From Megalopta genalis (taxonomy: Eukaryota; Arthropoda; Insecta; Hymenoptera; Halictidae), in assembly GCF_051020955.1 (NCBI RefSeq), contig NC_135020.1:1105001-1169000 (forward strand): a stretch of DNA of 64,000 nucleotides, given 5' to 3'. The translations under genes were made by a program, and so were the position numbers. Numbering within the stretch: position 1 is the stretch's first letter; every line of letters begins with the position of its first letter. Of this stretch, positions 45,900-58,573 are shown one piece after another. The notes beneath the pieces are model-generated. The model was not told the DNA's origin and did no database searches. It was given only the letters and a program-made list of their open reading frames with translations.

Positions 45900-46076
45900 T
45901 TGATCTTGCTGTTCTTGTTTTTGTTGTCCTTGATGTTGTTGTTCTTGTCGTTGTGGTTCTTGTTGTTCCTGTTGTTGTTGTTGTTCTTGTTGTTCTTGTT
46001 GTTGTTGTTCATGTGGTTCTTGTTGTTGTTGCTCTTGCTGTTCTTGTTCTTGTTGTCCTTGTTGTTCTTTCTGTTC

Positions 46077-46113
<37 letters not shown>

Positions 46114-46825
46114 CCTTGCCGTTCTTCTTGTTCTTGTTGTTCTTGTTGTTCTTGTTGCTCTTGTTGCTCTTGTTGATCTTGTTGTTCTTTTTGTTCTTGT
46201 CGTTCTTGTTGCTCTTGTTGCTTTTGTTGCTCTTGTTGCTGTTGTTGTTCTTGTTGCTCATGTTGTTGTTGTTCTTGTTGTTCTTGTTGTTCTTGTTGTT
46301 CTTGTTGTTGCTCTTGCTGTTCTTGTTGTTCTTGTTGTTCTTGTTGTTCTTGTTGTTCTTGTTGTTCTTGTTGTTCTTGTTGTTCTTGTTGTTCTTGTTG
46401 TTCTTGTTGTTCTTGTTGATCTTGTTGTTCTTGTTGTTCTTGTTGCTCTTGTTGCTCTTGTTGCTCTTGTTGATCTTGTTGTTCTTTTTGTTCTTGTCGT
46501 TCTTGTTGCTCTTGTTGCTTTTGTTGCTATTGTTGCTGTTGTTGTTCTTGTTGCTCATGTTGTTGTTGTTCGTGTTGTTCTTGTTGTTCTTGTTGTTGCT
46601 CTTGCTGTTCTTGTTGTTCTTGTTGTTGCTCATGTTGTTGTTGTCCTTGTTGTTCTTGTTGTTCTCGTTGTTCTTGTTGTTCTTGCTGTTCTTGTTGTTC
46701 TTGTTGTTCATGTTGTTCTTGTTGTTCTTGTTGTTCTTGTTGTTCTTGTTGTTGCTCTTGTTGTTCTTGTTGTTCTTGTTGTTGTTCTTGTTGTTCTTGT
46801 TGTTCTTGTTGTTCTTGTTGTTCTT

Positions 46826-46856
<31 letters not shown>

Positions 46857-47464
46857 TTCTTGTTTTTCTTGTTGTTCATGTTGCTGTTGTTCTTGTTGAT
46901 CTTGTTGTACTTGTTCTTGTTGTTCTTGTTGATCTTGTTGTACTTGTTCTTGTTGATCTTGTTGTACTTGTTCTTGTTGTTCTTGTTGATCTTGTTGTAC
47001 TTGTTCTTGTTGATCTTGTTGTTGTTCTTGTTGTTCTTGTTGTCCTTGTTGTTCTTGTTGATCTTGTTGTACTTGTTCTTGTTGATCTTGTTGTACTTGT
47101 TCTTGTTGTTCTTGTTGATCTTGTTGTACTTGTTCTTGTTGATCTTGTTGTTGTTCTTGTTGTTCTTGTTGTTCTCGTTGTTCTTGTTGTTCTCGTTGTT
47201 CTTGTTGTTCTTGTTGTTCTTGCTGTTGTTCTTGTTGTTGTTGTCCTTGTTGTTCTTGTTCTTGTTGTTCTTGTTGTTCTTGTTGTTCTTGTTGTTCTTG
47301 TTGCTTTTGCTGTTCATGTTGTTCTTGTTGTTCTTCTTGTTGTTGTTCTAGTTGTCCTTGTTGTTGTTGTTGACCTTGTTGTTCTTGTTGTTGTTGTCCT
47401 TGTTGTTCTTGTTGTGCTTGTTGTTCTTGTTGATCTTGTTGTTCTTGTTGCTCTTGTTGCTCTT

Positions 47465-47495
<31 letters not shown>

Positions 47496-47774
47496 TTGTT
47501 CTTGTTGTTCTTGTTTTTGTTGTTCTTGTTGTTGTTGTTCTTGTCGTTGTGGTTCTTGTTGTTCCTGTTGTTGTTGTTGTTCTTGTTGTTCTTGTTGTTG
47601 TTGTTCATGTGGTTCTTGTTGTTGTTGTTCTTGCTGTTCTTGTTCTTGTTGTCCTTGTTGTTCTTTCTGCTCTTGTTGTTCTTGTTGTTGTTGTTGTTCT
47701 TGTTGTAGTTGTTGTTTTTGTTGATCTTGTTGTTCTTGTTGTTCTTGTTGTTGTTCTTGTTGTTCTTGTTGTTC

Positions 47775-47825
<51 letters not shown>

Positions 47826-48207
47826 TTCTTGTTGTTCTTCTTGTTCTTCTTGTTCTTGTTGTTCTAGTTGTTGTTGTTGTTCTTGTTGTTAATGTTGTTC
47901 TTGTTGTTCTTGTTGTTCCGGGTGTTCATGTTGTTGTTCTTGTTGTTGTTGTTGTTCTTATTTTTGTTGTCGTTGTTGTTGTTTTTCTTGCTGTTCTTGT
48001 TCTTGTTGTTCTTGTTGTTCTTGCTGGTCATGTTGTTCTTGTTGTTCTTGTTGTTCTTGTTGTTCTTGTTGTTCTTGTTGTTCTTGTTGTTCTTGTTGTT
48101 CTTGTTGCTCTTGTTGCTCTTGTTGATCTTGTTGTTCTTGTTGTTCTTGTCGTTCTTGTTGCTCTTGTTGCTTTTGTTGCTCTTGTTGCTGTTGTTGTTC
48201 TTGTTGT

Positions 48208-48557
48208 TCTTGTGGTTCTTGTTGTTCTTGTTGTCCTTGTTGATCTTGTTGTTCTTGTTGTTCTTGTTGCTCTTGTTGCTCTTGTTGCTCTTGTTGCTCT
48301 TGTTGCTCTTGTTGCTCTTGTTGCTCTTGTTGCTCTTGTTGCTCTTCTTGCTCTTGTTGCTCTTGTTGCTCTTGTTGCTGTTGTTGTTCTGGTTGTTGAT
48401 GTTCTTGTTGTTCATGTTGTTGTTGTTCTTTTTGTTCTTGTTGTTGTTGTTGTTGTTGTTCTTGGTCTTGTTGTTCTTGTTGTTCTTGATGTTCTTGTTG
48501 TTCTTGTTGTTCTTGGTGTTCTTGCTGTTCTTGTTGTTGTTGTTGTTCATGTTGTTC

Positions 48558-48595
<38 letters not shown>

Positions 48596-48700
48596 CTTGC
48601 TGTTCTTGTTCTTGTTGCTCTTGTTGTTCTTGTTGTTCTTGTTGTTCCTGTTGTTTTTGTTGTTCTTGTTGTTGTTGTTGTTCTTCCTGTTCTTGTTCTT

Positions 48701-48731
<31 letters not shown>

Positions 48732-50252
48732 TTCTTGCTGTTCTTTCTGTTCATGTTGTTCTTGTTGTTCTTCTAGTTGTTGTTGTTGTCCTTGTTGTTC
48801 TTGTTGTTCTTGTTGTTCTTGTTGTTCTTGTTGTTCTTGTTGTTCTTGTTGTTCTTGTTGTTCTTGTTGTTCTTGTTGTTCTTGTTGTTCTTGTTGTTCT
48901 TGTTGTACTTGTTGTTCTAGTTGTTCTTGTTGTTCTTGTTGTTCTTGTTGTTCTTGTTGTTCTTGTTGTTCTTGTTGTTCTTGTTGTTCTTGTTGTTCTT
49001 GTTGTTCTTGTTGTTCTTGTTGTTCTTGTTGTTCTTGTTGTTCTTGTTGTTCTTGTTGTTCTTGTTGTTCTTGTTGTTCTTGTTGTTGTTCGTGTTGTTC
49101 TTGTTGTTGTTCTTGTTTTTGTTGTTGTTCTTGTTGTTCTTGTTGTTCTTGTTGTTCTTGTTGTTCTTGTTGTTCTTGTTGTTCTTGTTGTTCTTGTTGT
49201 TCTTGTTGTTCTTGTTGTTCTTGTTGTTCTTGTTGTTCTTGTTGTTCTTGTTGTTCTTGTTGTTCTTGTTGTTCTTGTTGTTCTTGTTGTTGTTGTTGTT
49301 CTTGTTGTTGTTCGTGTTGTTCTTGTTGTTGTTCTTGTTTTTGTTGTTCTTGTTGTTGTTGTTGTTCTTCCTGTTCTTGTTCTTGTTGTTCTTGTTGTTC
49401 TTGTTGTTCTCGTTGTTCTCGTTGTTCTCTTTGTTCTCGTTGTTCTCGTTGTTCTCGTTGTTCTTGTTGTTCTTGTTGATCTTGTTGTTCTTGTTGTTCT
49501 TGTTGTTCTTGTTGTTCTTGTTGTTCTTGTTGTTCTTGTTGTTATTGTTGTTCTTGTTGTTCTTGTTGTTCTTGTTGTTCTTGTTGTTCTTGTTGTTCTT
49601 GTTGTTCTTGTTGTTCTTGTTGATCTTGTTGTTCTTGTTGTTCTTGTTGTTCTTGTTGTTCTTGTTGTTCTTGTTGTTCTTGTTGTTGTTGTTGTTCTTC
49701 TTGTTGTTGTTCTAGTTGTCCTTGTTGTTGTTGTTCTGGTTGTTCTTGTTGTTCTTGTTGTTCCGGTTGTTCTTGTTGTCCTTGTTGTTCTTGCTGTTCA
49801 TGTTGTCTTGTTGTCCTTGTTGTTCTTGTTGTTCTTGTTGTTCTTGTTGTTCTTGTTGTTGTTGTTCTAGTTGTTCTTGTTGTTGTTGTTCTGGTTGTTC
49901 TTGTTGTTCTTGTTGTTCCGGTTATTCATGTTGTTGTTCTTGTTATTTGATGTTGTTCTTATTTTTGTTGTTGTTTTTGTTTTTTTTCTTGCTGTTCTTG
50001 TTCTTGTTGATCTTGTTGTTCTTGTTGTTCTTGTTGCTCTTGTTGCTCTTGTTGATCTTGTTGTTCTTGTTGTTCTTGTCGTTCTTGTTGCTCTTGTTGC
50101 TTTTGTTGCTCTTGTTGCTGTTGTTGTTCTTGTTGTTCTGGTTGTTGATGTTCTTGTTGTTCATGTTGTTGTTGATCTTGTTGATCTTGTTGTTCTTGTT
50201 GTTCTTGTTGTTCTTGTTGTTCTTGGTGTTCTTGTTGTTCTTGTTGTTCTAG
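48208..50252. repeat. 19-kb-distant duplication, copy 2
   Basis: This partner of 29430-31200 carries the same paired phase breaks (49806 and 49948) and the same eight-T block. It lies between two sequence types that belong to the 10.4-kb repeat, so it interrupts that repeat. Confidence 0.78.
49806..49948. other. Interval between a -1 and a +1 phase break, duplicate
   Basis: This is the same pair of lesions and the same flanks as at 30754-30896, carried by the 19-kb-distant duplication. Confidence 0.8.
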
Positions 50253-50542
50253 TTGTTGTTGTTGTTGTTCTTGTTGTTGTTCTTGTTTTTCTTCTTGTTG
50301 TTCTTGTTGTTCTTGTTCTCCTTCTTGTTGTTCTTGTTGTTCTTCTTGTTGTTCTTGTTGTTGTTGTTGTTCTTGCTGTTCTTGTTGTAGTTGTTGTTGC
50401 TGTCCTTGTTATTGTTGTAGTTCTTGTTGTTCTTGTTGTTCTTGTTGTTCTTGTTGTTCATGTTGTTTTTGTTGATCTTGTTGTTCTTGTTGTTCTTGTT
50501 GTTCTTGTTGTTCTTCTTGCTGTTCTGGTTGTTCTTGTTGTT
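49949..50542. repeat. Short phase segment before a C deletion
   Basis: It contains the eight-T form of the CCGGTTATTC block, a CTAG at 50249, TTCTCCTTC, a TAG near 50388 and the TTTTTG-TTG-ATC leader of a CpG run. At 50543 the expected TTCTCG reads TTTCG, one base short, which breaks the phase by -1. The related copies at 27.98, 43.00 and 53.43 kb are intact there. Confidence 0.75.
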
Positions 50543-50543
50543 T

Positions 50544-50869
50544 CGTTGTTCTCGTTGTTCTCGTTGTTCTCGTTGTTCTCGTTGTTCTCGTTGTTCTTGT
50601 TGTTCTTGTTGTTCTTGTTGTTCTTGTTGTTCTTGTTGTTCTTGTTGTTATTGTTGCTCTTGTTGTTCTTGTCTCTCTTGTTGTTCTTGTTGTTGTTCTT
50701 GTTGTTCTTGTTTTTGTTGTTCTTGTTGTTGTTGTTCTTGTCGTTGTGGTTCTTGTTGTTCCTGTTGTTGTTGTTGTTCTTGTTGTTCTTGTTGTTGTTG
50801 TTCATGTGGTTCTTGTTGTTGTTGCTCTTGCTGTTCTTGTTCTTCTTATCCTTGTTGTTCTTTCTGTTC

Positions 50870-50925
<56 letters not shown>

Positions 50926-51157
50926 GCTGTTGTTATTGTTGTTCTTGTTGTTGTTCTCGTTGTTCTCGTTGTTCTTGTTGTTCTCGTTGTTCTCGTTGTT
51001 CTCGTTATTCTCGTTGTTCTTGTTGTTCTTGTTGTTCTTGTTGTTCTTGTTGTTCTTGTTGTTCTTGTTGTTCTTGTTGTTCTTGTTGTTCTTGTTGTTC
51101 TTGTTGTTCTTGTTGTTCTTTTTGTTCTTGGTGTTCTTGTTGTTCTTGTTGTTCTAG

Positions 51158-51201
<44 letters not shown>

Positions 51202-52841
51202 CTCGTTGTTCTCGTTGTTCTCGTTGTTCTTGTTGTTCTTTTTGCTCTTGTTGTTCTTGTTGTCCTTGTTGTTGTTGTTGCTGTTGTTGTTCTTGTTGTT
51301 CATGTTGTTGTTGTTCTGGTTGATGTTGTTGTTCTTGTTCTTGTTTTTCTTGTTGTTCTTGTTGTTCTTGTTGTTCTTGTTGTTCTTGTTGTTCCTGTTG
51401 TTGTTGTTGTTCTTGTTGTTCTTGTTGTTGTTGTTCATGTGGTTCTTGTTGTTGTTGCTCTTGAAGTTCTTGTTCTTGTTGTCCTTGTTGTTCTTTCTGT
51501 CCTTGTTGTTCTTTCTGTTGTTGTTGTTGTTGTTGTTGTTGTTGCTGTTGTTGTTGTTGTTCTTGTTGTTGTTCTCGTTGTTCTTGTTGTTGTTCTTGTT
51601 GTTGCTGTTGTTCTTGCTGTTCTTGTTGTAGTTGTTGTTGTTGTCCTTGTTATTGTTGTAGTTCTTGTTGTTCTTGTTGTTCTTGTTGTTCTTGTTGCTC
51701 TTGTTGCTCTTGTTGCTGTTGTTGTTCTTGTTGTTCTGGTTGTTGATGTTCTTGTTGTTCTTGTTGTTCTTGTTGTTCTTGTTGTTCTTGCTGTTCTTGC
51801 TGTTCATGTTGTTCTTGTTGTTCTTGTTGTTGTTGTTGTTGTTGTCCTTGTTGTTCTTGTTGTTCTTGTTGTTCTTGTTGTTCTTGTTGTTCTTGTTGTT
51901 CTTGTTGTTGTTCTTGCTGTTCTTGTTCTTGTTGTTCTTGTGGTTCTTGTTGTTCTTGTTGTTCTTGTTGTTCTTGTTGTTCTTGTTGTTCTTGTTGTTC
52001 TTGTTGTTCTTGTTGTTCTTGTTGTTCTTGTTGTTCTTGTTGTTCTTGTTGTTCTTGTTGTTCTTGTTGTTCTTGTTGTTCTTGTTGTTCTTGTTGTTGT
52101 TGTTGTTCTTGTTGTTGTTCGTGTTGTTCTTGTTGTTGTTCTTGTTTTTGTTGTTGTTCTTGTTGTTCTTGTTGTTCTTGTTGTTCTTGTTGTTCTTGTT
52201 GTTCTTGTTGTTCTTGTTGTTCTTGTTGTTCTTGTTGTTCTTGTTGTTCTTGTTGTTCTTGTTGTTCTTGTTGTTCTTGTTGTTCTTGTTGTTCTTGTTG
52301 TTCTTGTTGTTCTTGTTGTTCTTGTTGTTCTTGTTGTTCTTGTTGTTGTTGTTGTTCTTGTTGTTGTTCGTGTTGTTCTTGTTGTTGTTCTTGTTTTTGT
52401 TGTTCTTGTTGTTGTTGTTGTTCTTCCTGTTCTTGTTCTTGTTGTTCTTGTTGTTCTTGTTGTTCTCGTTGTTCTCGTTGTTCTCTTTGTTCTCGTTGTT
52501 CTCGTTGTTCTTGTTGTTCTTGTTGTTCTTGTTGTTCTTGTTGTTCTTGTTGTTCTTGTTGTTCTTGTTGTTCTTGTTGTTCTTGTTGATCTTGTTGTTC
52601 TTGTTGTTCTTGTTGTTCTTGTTGCACTTGTTGTTCTTGTTGTTCTTGTTGTTCTTGTTGTTCTTGTTGTTGTTGTTGTTCTTCTTGTTGTTGTTCTAGT
52701 TGTCCTTGTTGTTGTTGTTCTGGTTGTTCTTGTTGTTCTTGTTGTTCTTGTTGTTGTTGTTCTAGTTGTTCTTGTTGTTGTTGTTCTGGTTGTTCTTGTT
52801 GTTCTTGTTGTTCCGGTTATTCATGTTGTTGTTCTTGTTTT
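50544..52841. repeat. Phase segment VIII, a mosaic
   Basis: This segment joins a shortened CpG run, a TCG-TTG-TGG block (50737), a long plain TTG run (50870-50930), a mixed CpG stretch (50955-51020), a second block with AAG near 51466 (the only AA I noticed outside GTTAATG motifs), and then the GATG/CTC, GTTCGTG and CTCTTTG order of the 3.7-kb units. It ends with the CCGGTTATTC block and a +1 break. Confidence 0.7.
51650..52627 (-). other. Gln/Glu frame with a GTG start candidate, not called as a gene
   Basis: This frame runs 325 codons from a GTG (GCAC motif near 52625) to a TAA next to 51650; upstream it stays open to the TTA near 52818, about 390 codons in all. The product would be Gln/Glu with a short Arg-rich stretch (from the TTGTTCTCG units) and isolated Pro, His, Lys and Leu. 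No domain, signal peptide or start context is visible. Confidence 0.12.
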
Positions 52842-52969
52842 TTGATGTTGTTCTTATTTTTGTTGTTGTTTTTGTTGTTTTTCTTGCTGTTCTTGTTCTT
52901 GTTGATCTTGTTGTTCTTGCTGTTCTTGTTGCTCTTGTTGCTCTTGTTGATCTTGTTGTTCTTGTTGTT

Positions 52970-53584
52970 CTTGTCGTTCTTGTTGCTCTTGTTGCTTTTG
53001 TTGCTCTTGTTGCTGTTGTTGTTCTTGTTGTTCTGGTTGTTGATGTTCTTGTTGTTCATGTTGTTGTTGATCTTGTTGTTCTTGTTGTTCTTGTTGTTCT
53101 TGTTGTTCTTGGTGTTCTTGTTGTTCTTGTTGTTCTAGTTGTTGTTGTTGTTGTTCTTGTTGTTGTTCTTGTTGTTCTTCTTGTTGTTCTTGTTGTTCTT
53201 GTTCTCCTTCTTGTTGTTCTTGTTGTTCTTCTTGTTGTTCTTGTTGTTGTTGTTGTTCTTGCTGTTCTTGTTGTAGTTGTTTTTGCTGTCCTTGTTATTG
53301 TTGTAGTTCTTGTTGTTCTTGTTGTTCTTGTTGTTCTTGTTGTTCATGTTGTTTTTGTTGATCTTGTTGTTCTTGTTGTTCTTGTTGTTCTTGTTGTTCT
53401 TCTTGCTGTTCTGGTTGTTCTTGTGGTTCTCGTTGTTCTCGTTGTTCTCGTTGTTCTCGTTGTTCTCGTTGTTCTCGTTGTTCTCGTTGTTCTTGTTGTT
53501 CTTGTTGTTCTTGTTGTTCTTGTTGTTCTTGTTGTTCTTGTTGTTCTTGTTGTTCTTGTTGTTCTTGTTGTTATTGTTGCTCTT

Positions 53585-53615
<31 letters not shown>

Positions 53616-53881
53616 TTGTTCTTGTTGTTCTTGTTTTTGTTGTTCTTGTTGTTGTTGTTCTTGTCGTTGTGGTTCTTGTTGTTCCTGTTGTTGTTGTTGT
53701 TCTTGTTGTTCTTGTTGTTGTTGTTCATGCGGTTCTTGTTGTTGTTGCTCTTGCTGTTCTTGTTCTTCTTGTCCTTGTTGTTCTTTCTGTTCTTGTTGTT
53801 GTTGTTATTGTTGTTGTTGTTGTTGTTGTTGTTCTTGTTGTTCTTGTTGTTCTTGTTGTTCTTGTTGATCTTGTTGTTCTT

Positions 53882-53912
<31 letters not shown>

Positions 53913-55157
53913 ATCTTGTTGTTCTTGTTGTTCTTGTTGCTCTTGTTGCTCTTGTTGCTCTTGTTGCTCTTGTTGCTCTTGTTGCTCTTGTTGTTCTTGT
54001 TGCTCTTGTTGCTCTTGTTGCTCTTGTTGCTCTTGTTGCTCTTGTTGCTCTTGTTGCTCTTGTTGCTCTTGTTGCTGTTGTTGTTCTTGTTGTTCTGATT
54101 GTTGATGTTCTTGTTGTTCATGTTGTTGTTGTTCTTGTTGTTCTTGTTGTTCTTGTTGTTCTTGTTGTTCTTGTTGTTCTTGTTGTTCTTGTTGTTCTTG
54201 TTGTCCTTGTTGTTCTGGTTGTTGATGTTCTTGTTGTTCATGTTGTTGTTGTTCTTGTTGTTCTGGTTGTTGATGTTCTTGTTGTTCATGTTGTTGTTGT
54301 TCTTTTTGTTCTTGTTGATGTTGTTGTTGTTGTTGTTCTGGTTGTTGATGATCTTGTTGTTCATGTTGTTGTTGTTCTTGATGTTCTTGTTGTTCTTGTT
54401 GTTCTTATTGTTCTTGGTGTTCTTGTTTTTCTTGTTGTTCTAGTTGTTGTTGTTGTTGTTGTTGTTCTTGTTGTTGTTCTCGTTGATCTCGTTGTTCTCG
54501 TTGTTCTCGTTGTTCTTGCTGTTCTTTTTGTTCTTGTTGTTCTTGTTGTCCTTGTTGTTGTTGTTGCTGTTGTTGTTCTTGTTGTTCATGTTGTTGTTGT
54601 TCTGGTTGATGTTGTTGTTCTTGTTCTTGTTTTCCTTGTTGTTCTTGTTGTTCTTGTTGTTCTTGTTGTTCTTGTTGTTCTTGTTGTTCTTGTTGTTCTT
54701 GTTGTTATTGTTGCTCTTGTTGCTCTTGTTGTTCTTGTTGTTCTTCTTGTTCTTGTTATTCTTTTTGTCCTTGTTGTTCTTGCTGTTGTTGTTCCCGTTG
54801 TTCTTGTTGTTGTTGTTCTTGTTGTTGTTGTTGTTGTTCTTGTTCTTGTTGTTCATGTTGTTGTGGTTCTGGTAGATGTTGTTGTTCTTGTGATTGTTGT
54901 TCTTGTTGCTCATGTTGTTCTTGTTGTTCTTGCTGTTGTTGCTCATGTTTTTCTTGTTGTTCTTGTTGTTCTTGCTGTTGTTGTTCCTGTTGTTCTTGTT
55001 GTTGTTGATGTTGTTGTTGTTCTTGCTGTTCTTGTTGTTGTTGTTCTTGCTGTTCTTGTTCTTGTTGCTCTTGTTGTTCTTGTTGTTCTTGTTGTTCTTG
55101 TTGTTCTTGTTGCTCTTGCTGTTCTTGTTCTTGTTGTCCTTGTTGTTCTTTCTGTTC

Positions 55158-55189
<32 letters not shown>

Positions 55190-55993
55190 GCTGTTGTTGT
55201 TGTTGTTCTTGTTGTTGTTCTTGTTGTTCTTGTTGATCTTGTTGTTCTTGTTGTTCTTGGTGTTCTTGTTGTTCTTGTTGTTCTTGTTGTTCTAGTTGTT
55301 GTTGTTGTTGTTGTTGTTGTTGTTCTTGTTGTTCTTGTTGTTCTTGTTGCTCTTGTTGCTCTTGTTGCTCTTGTTGCTCTTGTTGCTCTTGTTGCTGTTG
55401 TTGTTCTGGTTGTTGATGTTCTTGTTGTTTATGTTGTTGTTGTTCTTTTTGTTGTTGTTGTTGTTGTTGTTGTTGTTCTTGGTCTTGTTGTTCTTGTTGT
55501 TCTTGATGTTCTTGTTGTTCTTGTTGTTCTTGTTGTTCTTGTTGTCCTTGTTGTTCTTGGTGTTCTTGTTGTTCTTGTTGTTCTAGTTGTTGTTGTTGTT
55601 GTTGTTGTTCTTGTTGTTGTTCTCGTTGTTCTCGTTGTTCTCGTTGTTCTCGTTGTTCTTGTTGTTCTTTTTGTTCTTGTTGTTCTTGTTGTCCTTGTTG
55701 CTGTTGTTGCTGTTGTTGTTCTTGTTGTTCATGTTGTTGTTGTTCTGGTTGATGTTGTTGTTCTTGTTCTTGTTTTTCTTGTTGTTCTTGTTGTTCTTGT
55801 TGTTCTTGTTGCTCTTGTTGCTCTTGTTCTTCTTGTTCTTCTTCTTGTTCTTGTTATTCTTTTTGTCCTTGTTGTTCTTGCTGTTGTTGTTCACGTTGTT
55901 CTTGTTGTTGTTGTTCTTGTTGTTGTTGTTGTTGTTCTTGTTCTTGCTGTTCATGTTGTTGTGGTTCTGGTAGATGTTGTTGTTCTGGTTCTT

Positions 55994-56024
<31 letters not shown>

Positions 56025-56038
56025 TGCTTGTTGTTCTT

Positions 56039-56069
<31 letters not shown>

Positions 56070-56341
56070 TTCTTGTTGTTCTTGTTGTTCTTGTTGTTCT
56101 TGTTGTTCTTGTTGTTCTTGTTGTTCTTGTTGTTCTTGTTGTTCTTGTTGTTCTTGTTGTTCTTGTTGTTCTTGTTGTTCTTGTTGTTCTTGTTGTTCTT
56201 GTTGTTCTTGTTGTTCTTGTTGTTCTTGTTGTTCTTGTTGTTCTTGTTGTTCTTGTTGTCCTTGCTGTTGTTCTTGTTGTTGTTGTCCTTGTTGTTCTTG
56301 TTGTTGTTGTCCTTGTTGTTCTTGTTGATCTTGTTGTTCTT

Positions 56342-56372
<31 letters not shown>

Positions 56373-56549
56373 TTGATCTTGCTGTTCTTGTTTTTGTTGT
56401 CCTTGTTGTTGTTGTTCTTGTCGTTGTGGTTCTTGTTGTTCCTGTTGTTGTTGTTGTTCTTGTTGTTCTTGTTGTTGTTGTTCATGTGGTTCTTGTTGTT
56501 GTTGCTCTTGCTGTTCTTGTTCTTGTTGTCCTTGTTGTTCTTTCTGTTC

Positions 56550-56583
<34 letters not shown>

Positions 56584-57286
56584 CCTTGCCGTTCTTCTTG
56601 TTCTTGTTGTTCTTGTTGTTCTTGTTGCTCTTGTTGCTCTTGTTGATCTTGTTGTTCTTTTTGTTCTTGTCGTTCTTGTTGCTCTTGTTGCTTTTGTTGC
56701 TCTTGTTGCTGTTGTTGTTCTTGTTGCTCATGTTGTTGTTGTTCTTGTTGTTCTTGTTGTTCTTGTTGTTCTTGTTGTTGCTCTTGCTGTTCTTGTTGTT
56801 CTTGTTGTTCTTGTTGTTCTTGTTGTTCTTGTTGTTCTTGTTGTTCTTGTTGTTCTTGTTGTTCTTGTTGTTCTTGTTGTTCTTGTTGATCTTGTTGTTC
56901 TTGTTGTTCTTGTTGCTCTTGTTGCTCTTGTTGCTCTTGTTGATCTTGTTGTTCTTTTTGTTCTTGTCGTTCTTGTTGCTCTTGTTGCTTTTGTTGCTAT
57001 TGTTGCTGTTGTTGTTCTTGTTGCTCATGTTGTTGTTGTTCTTGTTGTTCTTGTTGTTCTTGTTGTTGCTCTTGCTGTTCTTGTTGTTCTTGTTGTTGTT
57101 ATTGTTGTTGTTGTCCTTGTTGTTCTTGTTGTTCTCGTTGTTCTTGTTGTTCTTGCTGTTCTTGTTGTTCTTGTTGTTCATGTTGTTCTTGTTGTTCTTG
57201 TTGTTCTTGTTGTTCTTGTTGTTGCTCTTGTTGTTCTTGTTGTTCTTGTTGTTGTTCTTGTTGTTCTTGTTGTTCTTGTTGTTCTT

Positions 57287-57317
<31 letters not shown>

Positions 57318-57934
57318 TTCTTGTTTTTCTTGTTGTTCATGTTGCTGTTGTTCTTGTTGATCTTGTTGTACTTGTTCGTGTTGTTCTTGTTGATCTTGTT
57401 GTACTTGTTCTTGTTGATCTTGTTGTACTTGTTCTTGTTGTTCTTGTTGATCTTGTTGTACTTGTTCTTGTTGATCTTGTTGTTGTTCTTGTTGTTCTTG
57501 TTGTCCTTGTTGTTCTTGTTGATCTTGTTGTACTTGTTCTTGTTGATCTTGTTGTACTTGTTCTTGTTGTTCTTGTTGATCTTGTTGTACTTGTTCTTGT
57601 TGATCTTGTTGTTGTTCTTGTTGTTCTTGTTGTTCTCGTTGTTCTTGTTGTTCTTGTTGTTCTTGTTGTTCTTGTTGTTCTTGCTGTTGTTCTTGTTGTT
57701 GTTGTCCTTGTTGTTCTTGTTCTTGTTGTTCTTGTTGTTCTTGTTGTTCTTGTTGTTCTTGTTGCTTTTGCTGTTCATGTTGTTCTTGTTGTTCTTCTTG
57801 TTGTTGTTCTAGTTGTCCTTGTTGTTGTTGTTGACCTTGTTGTTCTTGTTGTTGTTGTCCTTGTTGTTCTTGTTGTTCTTGTTGTGCTTGTTGTTCTTGT
57901 TGATCTTGTTGTTCTTGTTGCTCTTGTTGCTCTT

Positions 57935-57965
<31 letters not shown>

Positions 57966-58244
57966 TTGTTCTTGTTGTTCTTGTTTTTGTTGTTCTTGTT
58001 GTTGTTGTTCTTGTCGTTGTGGTTCTTGTTGTTCCTGTTGTTGTTGTTGTTCTTGTTGTTCTTGTTGTTGTTGTTCATGTGGTTCTTGTTGTTGTTGCTC
58101 TTGCTGTTCTTGTTCTTGTTGTCCTTGTTGTTCTTTCTGCTCTTGTTGTTCTTGTTGTTGTTGTTGTTCTTGTTGTAGTTGTTGTTTTTGTTGATCTTGT
58201 TGTTCTTGTTGTTCTTGTTGTTGTTCTTGTTGTTCTTGTTGTTC

Positions 58245-58295
<51 letters not shown>

Positions 58296-58573
58296 TTCTT
58301 GTTGTTCTTCTTGTTCTTCTTGTTCTTGTTGTTCTAGTTGTTGTTGTTGTTCTTGTTGTTAATGTTGTTCTTGTTGTTCTTGTTGTTCCGGGTGTTCATG
58401 TTGTTGTTCTTGTTGTTGTTGTTGTTCTTATTTTTGTTGTCGTTGTTGTTGTTTTTCTTGCTGTTCTTGTTCTTGTTGTTCTTGTTGTTCTTGCTGGTCA
58501 TGTTGTTCTTGTTGTTCTTGTTGTTCTTGTTGTTCTTGTTGTTCTTGTTGTTCTTGTTGTTCTTGTTGTTCTT

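Larger units (their letters stand above)
42535..48105. repeat. 10.4-kb-period duplication, copy 1
   Basis: About 5.6 kb recur at 52970-58575. Offsets are 10,428 at 42707, 10,437 at 44003 and 45146, 10,461 at 47348 and 10,470 at 47864, so only a few units were gained or lost. Landmarks include CpG and CTC runs, GATTGTTGATG near 43660, GTTTATGTTG near 44992, the TTCACG motif near 45452, paired GTAC blocks and junction J. The left copy has CTCATTG at 44070 where the right has CTCGTTG. Confidence 0.85.
38665..49805. repeat. Phase segment VII
   Basis: The phase is constant for 11.1 kb. The first part (38.66-42.5 kb) is a third 3.7-4.1 kb unit, with an about 170-bp stretch repeated at 39.61 and 39.78 kb. 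At about 42,535 it jumps back to the TCG/CTTTTG part of the CCGGTTATTC block, as if about 0.4 kb had been lost. From there to 48.1 kb it is the left copy of the 10.4-kb repeat. The rest matches 29.4-31.2 kb. The only in-frame TCA I noticed (TGA on the - strand) is at 44070. Confidence 0.72.

Noticed and set aside
38588..49870. Open frames of up to 3,760 codons on the + strand, almost all Val and Leu
   Set aside because: The codons are GTT and CTT, which need three changes to reach a stop, so the frame is open whatever happens. A protein of thousands of Val/Leu residues is not credible. The same holds for the frames at 80-6757, 7051-10542, 10569-20063, 20090-27394, 30819-34604 and 34525-38667.
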